From CBDCPI01 sp965220245 (GTDB lineage Bacteria; Chloroflexota; Dehalococcoidia; Lucifugimonadales; UBA3495): a stretch of 64,000 nucleotides of DNA. The notes under the pieces were generated by a model. It was not told the DNA's origin and did not search any database. It worked only from the letters and a program-made list of their open reading frames with translations. The stretch is from positions 1 to 64,000 of the forward strand of contig CBDCPI010000011.1 of assembly GCA_965220245.1 (NCBI GenBank). The letters are read 5' to 3'. The first letter of the stretch is position 1, and every line of letters begins with the position of its first letter. The position numbers and the translations under genes are program-made. Shown piece by piece: positions 9,512 through 18,441 of the stretch.

Positions 9512-10209
9512 GCGGGAAAGAGACCGGGACCCACAGTGTGGGTCCAATGGTCAGACAAGATGACCGCCGCCCGCACCCGGAACCCCCTGACCGGAACATA
9601 CCGTCCTGCCAAGAGGCCTTCGACGGCATCACCCATATCCAACACTTCCACGCCACCGGGCAGTAAACGTTTGCCCCGGAGAAGCCGGGTGAGGCCGCCC
9701 AGCGCCTCACCCGGGAGCACAGACCGAGGAACAGCAACGCCAAGCCCGATGGACGCACCGCCGGAAAAAGGAGCAGCAGCTGGGGCGGACTCGCCAGTTA
9801 GTCGCCTCTGCACGGGCCGGATATGGCCATAACTCTGCTTTACGCAAAATCTAGAAAGAGCAATGGATGCCATCGCTCTGGCGCGGCGCCAGCCACAGGT
9901 GGCGCCGGAGGGTTTTCCACTGTCTGCAGCTGACCCAAATATTCAGGAACTCCCGGTCGCTCTATACCATCCACTTGCAGATTCCCTCGCTTATGCCGCT
10001 TGAAATGCGTAAAGTCCAGCTTGAAAGTCCGGTAGTCCAAGTCCGGATAGAATGGGTCGCAGGGGCAACGGCCAAGACGGAGACCCAGGGAATTCATGGG
10101 AATAAAAAACATTATGCCCGGTCCAAATGCCCGGTCCAATAACGTGTTACGATTTAAGCGACAACGGGACAGTGAACAAAATCGGCCACCCGATTGAAAG
10201 GGTTTACGA
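9512..10209. other. Long gap with small repeats, no convincing gene
   Basis: Frames of 90-100 codons exist on both strands (9536-9832 plus, 9840-10139 minus) but their composition is not protein-like. A 39-codon frame from ATG 9548 is possible. Short tandem repeats occur at about 10114-10140 (unit ATGCCCGGTCCA) and at 10192-10223. Confidence 0.35.
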
Positions 10210-10223
10210 TTGAAAGGGTTTAC
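10192..10223 (+). repeat. Tandem 16-bp duplication at a translation start
   Basis: The unit GATTGAAAGGGTTTAC occurs twice in tandem. Each copy carries a GAAAGGG ribosome-like run, and a TTG follows each (10210 and 10225), so the duplication provides two alternative starts for the lipoprotein gene. Confidence 0.75.
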
Positions 10224-11445
10224 ATTGAAGAAGATAGTCTACCTAGCGGCGGCAATATTTCTGGCAACGGTATTCCTGGCAGCTTGTGGCGGCGACCCCC
10301 AGGCAACGTCAACTCCCGAGCCTCCACCTCCCACCTCCACAGCCCAGCCCACTGCCACACCGACTGCCGTCCCGACATCAGTCCCCACCCCCAACCCCGC
10401 AGCCAGCATCAGCCCCGATGCCGAAGTCTCCGGCCAGGGCGCGCTCTCCGTGGAATGCCCCCTGGACGGAACCCTTGATAGCGCCGTAGCAATTTCATCG
10501 TGCAGTGCCCTGGCAGTGCAACAGGTCAATAGCTTTTCCTTTAATGCAGAGATAGATCTGCTGGCTCTATTCCCCGTGGAGGAGACCGGTGGCGACCAGG
10601 GTTCCATCCAGTTAAGTGGCTCTATGGTCCAGCCTGACAGGCTCCGGTTCCAGATCAATCTGGGCACCGGCGCAGAGATGACTGAGATTAACGGGGTCAT
10701 AGTCGGCAACGACACCTATGTCCAGGACCCGGAATCCCACCTGTGGTTCAAAGGCGCTCCTCCCGACGACGACTTCCTGGCCTCCATCCAGATGGTCGGT
10801 ATGCTTATGCTGCCGACCGATCCCGCCATCTCTCTAAATGGCACTATCGACCTTGACGATGGCTCCATAGCTTACCTCATCGTTTCGGACCAGCCCGCCC
10901 AGCAGGGAAGCGGGGCCGGGTTCCCCCTGGGCTCAGGCAGTACCGTCACCAGGGTCGTGGGCGTCGCGGACTTCCTGATCAGGGAGGTCAGGGTCGCCGC
11001 AGAAGGCTTGGACGGCGAGGCCCGAGACTTCATAACCATCAGTTACCACGGCTACAACGAGACCGCTGAAATTGAGCCGCCCGCCGACTATCTGCCCCTT
11101 CCAGATGAGGCGATGGATACCGGCGCTCCGGGAACGCCCATGGTTGTGGGTCTTACCCGGAACGACGACGGTGATGTGGAAGTGATGTTCAGCGAGCCCG
11201 TGTTTGTCGAAGGGGACGTCGAGCTCTACGTTCTGGACCCTGAAACCGGAGGCTGGGGACTTCCCCTTCTCGGCGGGAGTGGCACCGACACCCTGACCTT
11301 CGACGCAGATGCAGAGGACAAGCCATCGCTGGTCCTGGGTGAGAGCCAAATTGCCGGGTTCTCCTTTCCCGACTCCGACTCCAACCTAGTGGACTCCGAA
11401 GGTACATGGGTTAACCTCAACTTCGATTTCTGGACCTATGAATAG
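10210..11445 (+). CDS. Secreted lipoprotein with LppX/LolA-like beta domain
   Basis: The N-terminus is a lipoprotein signal: KK, a hydrophobic stretch, then the lipobox FLAAC, placing the mature Cys near residue 26. A Thr/Pro-rich linker follows (about 30-65), a style common in Chloroflexota surface lipoproteins. Residues about 95-300 alternate short strands resembling the LppX/LprG/LolA half-barrel fold that binds lipids. The C-terminal ~90 residues look like a separate beta-rich domain. Two TTG codons (10210, 10225) are each preceded by GAAAGGG because of a tandem duplication; I list the longer form. The ligand is unknown. It is flanked by gene-poor DNA. Confidence 0.7.
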   Translation: MKGFTLKKIVYLAAAIFLATVFLAACGGDPQATSTPEPPPPTSTAQPTATPTAVPTSVPTPNPAASISPDAEVSGQGALSVECPLDGTLDSAVAISSCSALAVQQVNSFSFNAEIDLLALFPVEETGGDQGSIQLSGSMVQPDRLRFQINLGTGAEMTEINGVIVGNDTYVQDPESHLWFKGAPPDDDFLASIQMVGMLMLPTDPAISLNGTIDLDDGSIAYLIVSDQPAQQGSGAGFPLGSGSTVTRVVGVADFLIREVRVAAEGLDGEARDFITISYHGYNETAEIEPPADYLPLPDEAMDTGAPGTPMVVGLTRNDDGDVEVMFSEPVFVEGDVELYVLDPETGGWGLPLLGGSGTDTLTFDADAEDKPSLVLGESQIAGFSFPDSDSNLVDSEGTWVNLNFDFWTYE

Positions 11446-11743
11446 GCCCGCGCTGTCCGGCATGATCCTGGGCAAGGGGAGTGTCGATCAATGTCTCCAT
11501 AGCCTCTGATATGCTGCTCGACATGATCCCGAAACACGGGGATTGAGGTGGACCCCACCACCGTGGAGCGGTTCCTAGAGGAGCTGGTGGAATCGGTTCC
11601 GTTATCCCTGCCGCGGGATACGCGGGCGTAACCATAGGTCCTCATAGTCTGCGCCTGCGTGGGCGGGGGGCAAACGGGCGTCTAACGACACCCCGCCAGG
11701 GACCTCCTCCTCCTCGCCCAACCTAGCCCGGATGTGAAAAGGT
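11446..11743. other. Gap with possible gene debris
   Basis: A minus-strand frame begins MRTYGYARVS at 11645, like a serine recombinase start, but similarity ends there. A plus-strand stretch at about 11550-11630 also looks protein-like (27 codons). I cannot support a gene. Confidence 0.3.
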
Positions 11744-11818
11744 GTCGTAGGCACGGGAGACGACATTGGCGAAATACGGGAATGGCTCCGCAATATCCTC
11801 TCCAAATTTACGGAACAG

Positions 11819-12022
11819 ATGTCGATGCGCCGGGCGGAGGAGCTGGATGCTCAGGCCGCGGAGGCCAAAAAGAGGTCAGAGCAACTGAAAGCCCAGATCG
11901 TGCAACTCCGGCGGGAGTTAGCCATAATGAGAAGGCTCAACCGCCGCCGCAGTCGGCGCCTAGGGACCCTCCACGAGACCACGCAGCAACGGATGATGAC
12001 ACTCCACAAGGAGCACCAATGA
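11819..12022 (+). CDS. Small coiled-coil protein coupled to the downstream gene
   Basis: The 67-residue product is almost wholly helical, with heptad-like spacing (RAEELDAQAAEAKKRSEQLK) followed by a very basic RRLNRRRSRR segment, suggesting a coiled coil that binds nucleic acid or a partner. The stop overlaps the next ATG (ATGA at 12019-12022), a mark of translational coupling. Protein-like sequence continues in frame upstream to about 11744 without any ATG, GTG or TTG; the only candidate is ATT at 11765 after GGGAGA, so the true start may be further upstream or unusual. Confidence 0.5.
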   Translation: MSMRRAEELDAQAAEAKKRSEQLKAQIVQLRRELAIMRRLNRRRSRRLGTLHETTQQRMMTLHKEHQ

Positions 12023-12648
12023 CCAGCCCCGTCAACAACTTCCAGGACATCCTGGACGCCATGGAGCGCGACCCTGCGCTCAAAGACGCCCTGCGCCGCC
12101 ATATCCTCACCGAGGAGCTCCTCCAGGTTCCCGTGCGGCTCGAGCAGTTCATCACCGAGCAGAGGGCCTTCAATGAAGATATGAGGGAACGCTCGTCCAA
12201 CACCTTGACCAGGCTGGACAGAATGGAGGGTGACTCAGGCACGCTCAAGGGATACTGGGCAAGAAACACAGCAGTGTCCGACGCAGCGGGAATCGTACAG
12301 GACATGGGACTGGAAATCGTCAGGACCCTGACCGCCAGCGACCTGATGGAAATGTCCGGGAACCAACTGGACCGGGAGACCGGCAGGAGCTTCCGAAGGG
12401 CCGACCTGGTCATAGAGGCCACTAAAGACGGGGCCCCGCAGTACGTCGCCCTGGAGGTCTCATACACCGCAGACCAAAGGGACTCAGGGAGAGCGCTCAG
12501 GAACGCCGGGCTCCTGACACGGTTCACCGGCAGGAAGGCCACAGCCGGCGTTGCCAGCGTCAGAAACACGCACGAAGTCAAGCAACTGGTGGAATCAGGC
12601 GAACTGTACTGGCACCCGCTGGAGGACCGGACTCCAGAACCCGAGTGA
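12019..12648 (+). CDS. PD-(D/E)XK-like protein with N-terminal coiled coil
   Basis: From ATG 12019 the 209-residue product has an N-terminal helical part (about 1-75) ending in LTRLDRMEGDSGTLKGYWARN, then an alpha/beta domain with FRRADLVIEA and YVALEVSYT, which fits the D...ExK-type core of restriction-like nucleases (Asp near 133, Glu near 149; the third residue is not an obvious Lys). I recall similar proteins as frequent uncharacterised genes in Chloroflexota. It overlaps the coiled-coil gene by four bases, so the two are probably made together. Longer in-frame extension upstream to 11734 exists but looks like a shadow. Confidence 0.6.
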   Translation: MTSPVNNFQDILDAMERDPALKDALRRHILTEELLQVPVRLEQFITEQRAFNEDMRERSSNTLTRLDRMEGDSGTLKGYWARNTAVSDAAGIVQDMGLEIVRTLTASDLMEMSGNQLDRETGRSFRRADLVIEATKDGAPQYVALEVSYTADQRDSGRALRNAGLLTRFTGRKATAGVASVRNTHEVKQLVESGELYWHPLEDRTPEPE

Positions 12649-12788
12649 ACGGAAGGGATCTACCGCGAAGCCGGTGAACAAGCTCCACGGACAACACACG
12701 CCAGACATGAGTCATCCCGGAGTTTGGTAAGGGGCGGGGTAGCCGGGCAGCTAGGTTAGCCATAGGGCGCTCAGGCGGCTCGTAATCT

Positions 12789-12824
12789 GGAGAGCGGTAT
12801 CGCGGCTTGGCGGTACCGCTCTCC
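12789..12824. terminator. Strong stem-loop between operons
   Basis: A 15-bp stem with one mismatch (GGAGAGCGGTAtCGC against its complement at 12810-12824) encloses a six-base loop. No T-run follows, so it could be a terminator of the upstream pair or an mRNA structure before the TTG start at 12855. Confidence 0.45.
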
Positions 12825-12854
12825 CGTTCTGTGGCACCAAGTTCGGAGGAGGTC

Positions 12855-13103
12855 TTGGACCAGGGGAGCGAGGCCCGCCGCCAGCAGGGAGAGCAGGAAG
12901 GCATAGACCAAGCTGACCATATCAACCTGGCCCGGATGGCCCTGGATGTCTACAGCCAGGAAGGCGAAGCCGCCATGATCGTCTTCCTAGCCGACAACCG
13001 GGAACCCCAGGAGACCGCCGACGCCCGGAAAGCCCGGTCCATGGAGCTCAAGGACGGCGCCGAGGTCGAAATCGCCGACGGCCCCGAGGGCCTCAAAATA
13101 TAG
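12855..13103 (+). CDS. Hypothetical acidic helical protein, ends at TAG abutting next frame
   Basis: TTG 12855 is preceded by GGAGGAGG, the best ribosome site in this stretch. The 82-residue product is acidic and mostly helical, with no recognised family. Its TAG (13101-13103) is followed directly, in the same frame, by GTG and another 141 open codons of similar composition. The two parts may be one 224-codon gene interrupted by TAG, as for the nuclease and helicase nearby, or two abutting genes. Confidence 0.45.
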   Translation: MDQGSEARRQQGEQEGIDQADHINLARMALDVYSQEGEAAMIVFLADNREPQETADARKARSMELKDGAEVEIADGPEGLKI

Positions 13104-13529
13104 GTGGTCCACGACAAGGCGGCCAGCAAGAACGGCCATCCCCGGGACAACACGAGGCCCGCCGCCCTGGGCATCACCGGATGGCCCTTCCCGCCGGAGG
13201 AGCCAAGGCCCCTCCTGGACTGGCCCAACCCGGAGTCCATCCGGAGGGAGGTCCTCCTGATGGCCGAGGAGCAGGCCGCAGAAAAGCTGGGGCTAGAGCC
13301 CCGGAGCCCAGGCCATGCCCCCATGGTCTCAGGCAAAGCGGCTTCCACCCTGGCTCCAAGCCTGGATGGGACCGTGGCCCAAGCAATTGAACTCCACGAC
13401 ATACCTGGCCCGCTGCTGACCCTCCTCGACGAGGAGGTCAGGGAAACCGCGAAACGGGTCAAGGGCGCCCTGAGGCCGGAGCAGTTCGAGCAACTGGCCC
13501 TGGCCGCAGCCAGGGAGTTCCAAGGCTGA
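13104..13529 (+). CDS. Hypothetical protein, in frame with the preceding gene
   Basis: The frame runs from the GTG directly after the preceding TAG to TGA at 13527-13529. No ribosome site is visible except inside the upstream coding sequence. The product is rich in Pro and Glu; the last 50 residues (LLTLLDEEVRETAKRVKGA onward) form likely amphipathic helices. No family is recognised. It is most simply the C-terminal portion of the 12855 gene. Confidence 0.45.
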   Translation: MVHDKAASKNGHPRDNTRPAALGITGWPFPPEEPRPLLDWPNPESIRREVLLMAEEQAAEKLGLEPRSPGHAPMVSGKAASTLAPSLDGTVAQAIELHDIPGPLLTLLDEEVRETAKRVKGALRPEQFEQLALAAAREFQG

Positions 13530-13723
13530 ACGACGGCGAGCAGAACCCGGCCGCCGCCGGGGAATAGCCGCCCTCACCATCCCGTACCCCTGACCCAGAC
13601 TGAAAACCTGACGGCTACTGCCGGCGTTTCGTTCAAGGAAGTCCGGGCGACACCCCGGATGCAAACGGCCCCGGCCCTTTTATCCGGGGACCGGGACCGC
13701 TGGGAACGGCTCCGGCGGGCAGG

Positions 13724-14389
13724 CTAGTAGTTCTCGGACCAAGTGGCGAGACGGGACACGTAGAGCCAGCACTTGGCATTGTCCGTCGGCCTCGCAGCCT
13801 CAGTACTCCAGTAGACGATGATGTTGTTGTCCGAATCCCGGCCCGACTTCACCCGGACCTTTCCAGTGATGACGTTCCCATCCCGCAAGCCGGCCGGCAC
13901 CAGCTGGGTGCCCACCTTCGATTTCTCTGCGCTGCCATCATTGTCAGCAAAACAAACAGTGGTGCCAGCAGTACCTAAATCCGTAATGTCAGGGTTCCAG
14001 ACCTCCGAGGCGCACTCCTGCCGCTGCGACTGGATCTGGGCCCGGACCTGGTCCATCCTGTCCGCGGTGGAAGCCCCCCGCTGGAACACCAGCTGGCTGC
14101 GGAGCAGCCCGTCACAGTCGTGGCCCGAGTCCATCTGCACCGCGGTGCCCCCCACCGGCTCAATCACCGTCTGGCTGACAATCCGGGGAATGATAAAGGC
14201 CGAACCGACGATGATCAGGCCGATTATGGATCCAAACAGCCCCATGCGGGCCTTGGACGCATTCTGCGGGTCCCCCTGAGACATCATCCACATGAGACCC
14301 GCGTAGGCGATGCAAACCCCCGAGACGCTCCCTCCCACGATGGCTATCAACCTGGTCAGACTGCCGCCCAAGACCGTAATTTCATCCAC
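13724..14389 (-). CDS. VirB2/TrbC-like two-TM protein with a secreted C-terminal domain
   Basis: The 221-residue product starts with two hydrophobic helices (about 10-35 and 48-70) separated by a short polar turn WMMSQGDPQNASKARMG, the topology of VirB2/TrbC pilins and related conjugation membrane proteins. Unlike plain pilins it continues with about 140 residues containing four Cys and ending in a beta-rich part with IIVYWSTEAARP and CWLYVSRLATW. A homologous gene lies just upstream on the same strand (14522-15185). The role is likely cell-surface or conjugation related, inferred from topology and element context. Confidence 0.6.
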   Translation of the reverse strand: MDEITVLGGSLTRLIAIVGGSVSGVCIAYAGLMWMMSQGDPQNASKARMGLFGSIIGLIIVGSAFIIPRIVSQTVIEPVGGTAVQMDSGHDCDGLLRSQLVFQRGASTADRMDQVRAQIQSQRQECASEVWNPDITDLGTAGTTVCFADNDGSAEKSKVGTQLVPAGLRDGNVITGKVRVKSGRDSDNNIIVYWSTEAARPTDNAKCWLYVSRLATWSENY

Positions 14390-14521
14390 GGCCCGCCTCC
14401 TTCAGAATGGCTCCAAGTTCCTCCAAGGCTGCACCTCCGAAAAAGAATTACCTTCAGGTTAGAACAGGGATTGCCGCCGCCGTTTTGTCATTAGGGGAAA
14501 GGCGGCGGGTCAATCAAAAGG

Positions 14522-15185
14522 TCATTCCCCAGCAGACTCTCTCCAAGCATTGAAGGCACTGACGTAGAGCCAGCAATAGGAACCGTCCGAGGGCAAGCCA
14601 CTCCCGGCGGTTTCATTCCAGTAGATGAGGATGTTGTTCCGGGCATCCCGGGCGGACAGAAAGCGGGGCTTCTGGTCCGACGGTCTGAGCAGCCCGGGCG
14701 GAACAGACAGTCCGCCCACGGTCCAAGGAGCATTGTTGGTATCAAAACAGTTGTTGGAATAGCTACTTGTATCCTCAGTAATGACCTGTGGACTCCAGAA
14801 TTCCGGGGCGCACTGCTCCCGCTGCGCCTGTATCCGCTGGACCAGCCACTGCATTCTCTGCGGGTCCGAAGCGGTGGTACGCGACACCAGCTGACGCTTG
14901 AGCAGCCCGTCGCAGTCGAACCCCGAATCAAGCCTGACCGGGATGCCCCCCGCCGGCTCGATCACCATCTCGCTCACCACCAGGGGGATCAGGAAAGCCA
15001 CCCCCACGATGATCAACCCGACCACCGTGCCGATGAGGGACATCCGGACCTGGGACATCCGCTGCGGGTCTCCCGCGGCCGTCATCCACTGGATCCCGGC
15101 CCAAGCGATGAAGACCGCGGCCAGGACCCCCCGAAGATGGCCACAAACCGGGCGATGCCGCCCACGACCGACAGGATCGATTCCA
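14522..15185 (-). pseudogene. Tandem paralogue of the VirB2-like protein, frameshifted in a C6 run
   Basis: From 15085 down to 14522 the frame reads WMTAAGDPQRMSQVRMSLIG and continues collinearly with the 13724 gene to a matching CWLYVSAFNAW end. The missing first helix is found in another frame from ATG 15185 (MESILSVVGGIARFVAIFGG). The two frames join by adding one base in the six-C run at 15127-15132 (plus strand), giving about 221 residues, the same length as its paralogue. A homopolymer error in the assembly or a real recent frameshift are both possible; slippage expression is a third, less likely, option. Confidence 0.7.
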
Positions 15186-15267
15186 TGAATTCAGCCTAAA
15201 CCGGAATCCCCGGACCGGGATTTAGCGTTAGCGGAAAGCGGACCGGACATGGAGAGAACCCGAGGGA

Positions 15268-15846
15268 CTACCGGTCCCGGGACCGGTCAATGGCTTCCCT
15301 CAATGCCTCCCTCACCTCCCGCCTGAGCTCTTCGGCCACCTCCTCCAACGCCTTCTCGACGGCTTTATCCACCAGCGCCTCAACCTCGGGCGCCGCCAAG
15401 CTGGCTTGGTCCCAGCCCGGAGAGCCGTCAAGGACCGTCTGCCCCTCATGGTCGACCCGGACAATCCAGGGGACCCGGGCGGAAACGTCTCCAAGGCCCG
15501 CCGGCAGAGTGAAATCCACCGAGGCCCGGGCGGCAACGTCGTGGAGGCCGCCGGACCGCCGGAACGCCGGAGAGAACTCCCACTGGACGTTCCTGTTGAC
15601 CTGGGCCCTCACCCACCCAACGCCCAGGCTTCCCAGCAGCGCGTTGCGGTCAACGGTCCAGGCAGCGATCTCCCCGCCGGCCGAATCGGCCCGGGCCTCC
15701 ACCCACTCCTGGGCCAACCGCTCCGGGGAGAGGCCCTGGTCCCGGCCCCCGGAGCAGGCGGCGGCAACCAGGAGCAGGACGGCGAAGCCAACGGCGGCGG
15801 CCGGGAGTCCCCTGAAAAGCGGCCTGTTCCCTGCCCTGACAATCAT
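15268..15846 (-). CDS. Secreted lipoprotein of unknown function
   Basis: The 192-residue product has a hydrophobic signal (about 14-30) ending in VAAAC, a good lipobox, so the mature chain should be lipid-anchored. The middle has beta-like segments and the last 40 residues form a charged amphipathic helix (VDKAVEKALEEVAEELRREV). No family is recognised. It lies upstream of, and co-oriented with, the two VirB2-like genes, so the three may form a surface or conjugation operon. Confidence 0.6.
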   Translation of the reverse strand: MIVRAGNRPLFRGLPAAAVGFAVLLLVAAACSGGRDQGLSPERLAQEWVEARADSAGGEIAAWTVDRNALLGSLGVGWVRAQVNRNVQWEFSPAFRRSGGLHDVAARASVDFTLPAGLGDVSARVPWIVRVDHEGQTVLDGSPGWDQASLAAPEVEALVDKAVEKALEEVAEELRREVREALREAIDRSRDR

Positions 15847-16133
15847 TTCTCACCTCTCGAACTCTCCGGGATGAGCAGCCCTGAAATTCAGGATAAACGG
15901 GAGGGCGGAGCAACCGTTTTAGCATTAGGAACAAGGAGAGGGCGGACCGGCCGAGGCCAAGCGTCAAAGAGGAAGACCCGCTTCCGCCGTTAATGACAAA
16001 ACGGGAAGCCCCGGGTGTTGACTACAGTTCAGGCAGACGGTCCAAGCCGAGCCAAAGAGCCACCAAGCCAGCCCGAGCCTCGCTTACCCCAGCGGGCTAC
16101 GCCCCGGGGGTCCAGAAAAACAAGGAGAAATCC

Positions 16134-16604
16134 ATGAGCAGACGCATATCCGGCATCCCGGTCCAAGCAGTCCTGGCGCTGGCCGTCCTGATACTGCTCG
16201 CCTCGGCGGCATGCGACCGGATTGGAAACAGAGCGCCGAACCGGTTGAACCCGACCCCGGAGTTCGGGGCAGACGGCTCAATCAGCGCGTCCCAGCTCTG
16301 GGAGATGTTCCAGCCCAACGCCAACAGCTTCACCGCGGAGGGGTACAAAAACCGGTGGGGAGTAATCATCATCGACGACGTGGACGCGGTCACCACCGGT
16401 GGGGTGGTGATCAAGCGGATGCCCGGTCAACCGGCCACCCTGGAGTTCCGGTACAACTATCCCGAGTACACCGACGAGATCAAACGCGGGGACCGGGTGA
16501 AGGTGCTGTGCAACGTGGGCGGAGTCACCCTCACCGGGAACATACTGAAATTCGACTACTGCCGGCCCCATCCCCCCGAAGCCCGGCCCCCCAGGGACCG
16601 GTAG
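16134..16604 (+). CDS. Lipoprotein with OB-fold (tRNA_anti-like) domain
   Basis: ATG 16134 follows AAGGAG and starts a typical lipoprotein signal ending in LASAAC. The mature ~125 residues run WEMFQPNANSFTAEGYKNRW, a beta-barrel-like middle, and DRVKVLCNVGGVTLTGNILKF, close to the tRNA_anti-like OB-fold family found in secreted proteins. In that family the domain probably binds a ligand at the surface rather than tRNA. An in-frame extension to 15993 is rejected because it lacks a ribosome site and places the signal internally. Confidence 0.6.
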   Translation: MSRRISGIPVQAVLALAVLILLASAACDRIGNRAPNRLNPTPEFGADGSISASQLWEMFQPNANSFTAEGYKNRWGVIIIDDVDAVTTGGVVIKRMPGQPATLEFRYNYPEYTDEIKRGDRVKVLCNVGGVTLTGNILKFDYCRPHPPEARPPRDR

Positions 16605-16854
16605 GAACCCCGAGAACGGGGGCTCCCGAAACCGGTGCAGCCGGAGCACGGAGAAGACAGACGCGAGCGCGCGGCCCGGGCAGGCAATGGTCCTGGGCCG
16701 GACCAGCGACTTCAGGCGGGTCCGGGAAGACGGCGAGTGGAGAAGAATCGAACAGAGAAACCCGCCATAACCTGCTTCCCTTACCAGCAAACCGGCGCAG
16801 GCGCCCCGTCAAGTATCCTGTAACAGTGAATCCAACGGCGGAGGCGCACACCCT

Positions 16855-17979
16855 ATGGGGCAGACATTCCGGAAGCAGGCAACCCCATTCACCCAGACCG
16901 AACGCAACGGCTGGGTCCTGACCCTCACCGCTCAGGAAACAACCGAGCTCCTCCCCAAGCGGGAGCCGGAGCAACTCAGCCTCTTCACGGAGACCAACCG
17001 CCCGGTCACCGGCCGCCACATGGAGAGCATCGAACGGTTCCTTAGCGAGACCCCCGGCTGGGCCCTGCCCAGCATCATCCTGGCCGTCACCCCAGGCAGC
17101 GTCGCCCGAGAAGAGGGCGCCATCAGCGTGGACACGGACCAGATCAGGGTCCTGGACGGCCAGCACCGCATCGAAGCCCTCTCCAACCTCATCCACCACT
17201 GGCAAATCGCAGCGCCCCGGGACGACACCAACGAGACCCAGGAACGTCTGGACGCCATCCTCGTCCAAGAGCTGCCCGCAGTCATCTTCGAGGTCAGGGA
17301 CAACCGGGACCAGCGGCAGCTCTTCGCCTGGTTCGCTAGGAACAAGCCCATCGAACCCGCAGTCCGGGAGTTCTTCGACGAGTCCGACCCATTCAACAAA
17401 GCAGCGAAAGCCGCAATGGACCAGTCGGCACTGCTCCGGGACAGCGTGACCTGGAAAACAACGAACCTTCCGGGCAGGGGGGAAGACTCAAACAAGCTCC
17501 TCACCCTGAACCAAATCAAGCAGATAGCCGCCACCGTCCGCATCGGCATCCGCCGCGCCCCCAAGCCCGCCGACCGGGAGGCCTGCCGGGAGAAGGAAGT
17601 GCAGCAGGGGCTGCAGAACAACCTGGTGGAATTCTTCGACCGGTTTCTGCCGGAATGCCTGCCCAACTACCAGGCCCTCAGCAACCTGGAGTTGCTGGAC
17701 CGGAACATCAAGACCGACCGGAACGTGAGCTACGCCTGCCACTTTCCGGTGATGAGACTGGCAGCCAACGTATGGGCCAGATGGAAACTGGACCGGAAGC
17801 AAGACCCGGAGGACCTAGCCCCAGTCATCGGGAAACTGAACCTCCGGTCCGCAGACCCGGACAACGTACTGGAAAAAGAACTGGGAGTGATGACCGGCAC
17901 GAAGAAATTCCAGAAAGCGCGGGACAAAAGCTGGGAAGAAGCGACCGCCCGCATCCTGCAGAAAGCGGCTGCGGAATAG
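16855..17979 (+). CDS. DGQHR-domain protein (DndB-like, ParB-type fold)
   Basis: The 374-residue product carries the defining VLDGQHRIEAL motif at about residues 98-108 in a ParB/sulfiredoxin-like N-terminal fold, followed by a helical C-terminal half. DndB proteins with this motif control DNA phosphorothioation, but many DGQHR proteins occur without dnd genes on mobile elements, and none of dndACDE is seen in this window, so a modification role is not implied. A conserved TGRHMESIERFL segment near residue 50 fits the family. The stop is TAG. Length is normal and the frame is intact. Confidence 0.75.
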   Translation: MGQTFRKQATPFTQTERNGWVLTLTAQETTELLPKREPEQLSLFTETNRPVTGRHMESIERFLSETPGWALPSIILAVTPGSVAREEGAISVDTDQIRVLDGQHRIEALSNLIHHWQIAAPRDDTNETQERLDAILVQELPAVIFEVRDNRDQRQLFAWFARNKPIEPAVREFFDESDPFNKAAKAAMDQSALLRDSVTWKTTNLPGRGEDSNKLLTLNQIKQIAATVRIGIRRAPKPADREACREKEVQQGLQNNLVEFFDRFLPECLPNYQALSNLELLDRNIKTDRNVSYACHFPVMRLAANVWARWKLDRKQDPEDLAPVIGKLNLRSADPDNVLEKELGVMTGTKKFQKARDKSWEEATARILQKAAAE

Positions 17980-18026
17980 AGACGCGCTCACAACCATGAT
18001 ATGGGAACGCCATGGAGGGAACGGCG

Positions 18027-18293
18027 ATGCCCAACACCCGGAAGGCCACTTCTAAGACGGGGGAAACGGCGGACCGAAAACCGGCGCCGGCCAACCCGGG
18101 TAACCCATCAGCCCGCCTCGCCGGCTACTCCTGGGTAAAACGCGCCACGACAGGCGCCAGCATAGCAGTGGTCATTGGGATTGCCCTAGTCCTCGTCGGG
18201 GCCCGGCAAGACATTCCGGCCCTGGTACAGGCCGGAAAATGGCTGTTGGGAATCGCGCTAGCAACCTGGACCGCGTCATCTTCGGCGTCATAA
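18027..18293 (+). CDS. Small membrane protein of unknown function
   Basis: ATG 18027 has GGAGGGA eight bases upstream. The 88-residue product has a polar basic first 35 residues, then two adjacent hydrophobic segments (about 40-60 and 70-85). No family is recognised. The next gene is another small membrane protein on the same strand 148 bp on, suggesting co-transcription. Confidence 0.5.
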   Translation: MPNTRKATSKTGETADRKPAPANPGNPSARLAGYSWVKRATTGASIAVVIGIALVLVGARQDIPALVQAGKWLLGIALATWTASSSAS

Positions 18294-18441
18294 CGGCTTG
18301 GCTCGCACGACCAGCCTATCACCTGGCCCGCCAGCGGCTCGCCGGAAAAGAGCACCGGATAAAAACGAACAGCCGGGATTGCTAGAGGAAAAGCAAAGCC
18401 GCCCACTGTTCCCGGATCCTTCATTTATAGAGGGAAACATA

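Noticed and set aside
9536..9832. 98-codon frame after the helicase stop
   Set aside because: Ser/Pro/Arg-rich, no ribosome site; probably non-coding though in phase with the helicase TAG.
9840..10139. 99-codon minus-strand frame
   Set aside because: No ribosome site and no recognisable family; overlaps small tandem repeats.
11616..11645. Serine recombinase start (MRTYGYARVS)
   Set aside because: Only ten residues match; the following sequence shows no recombinase features.
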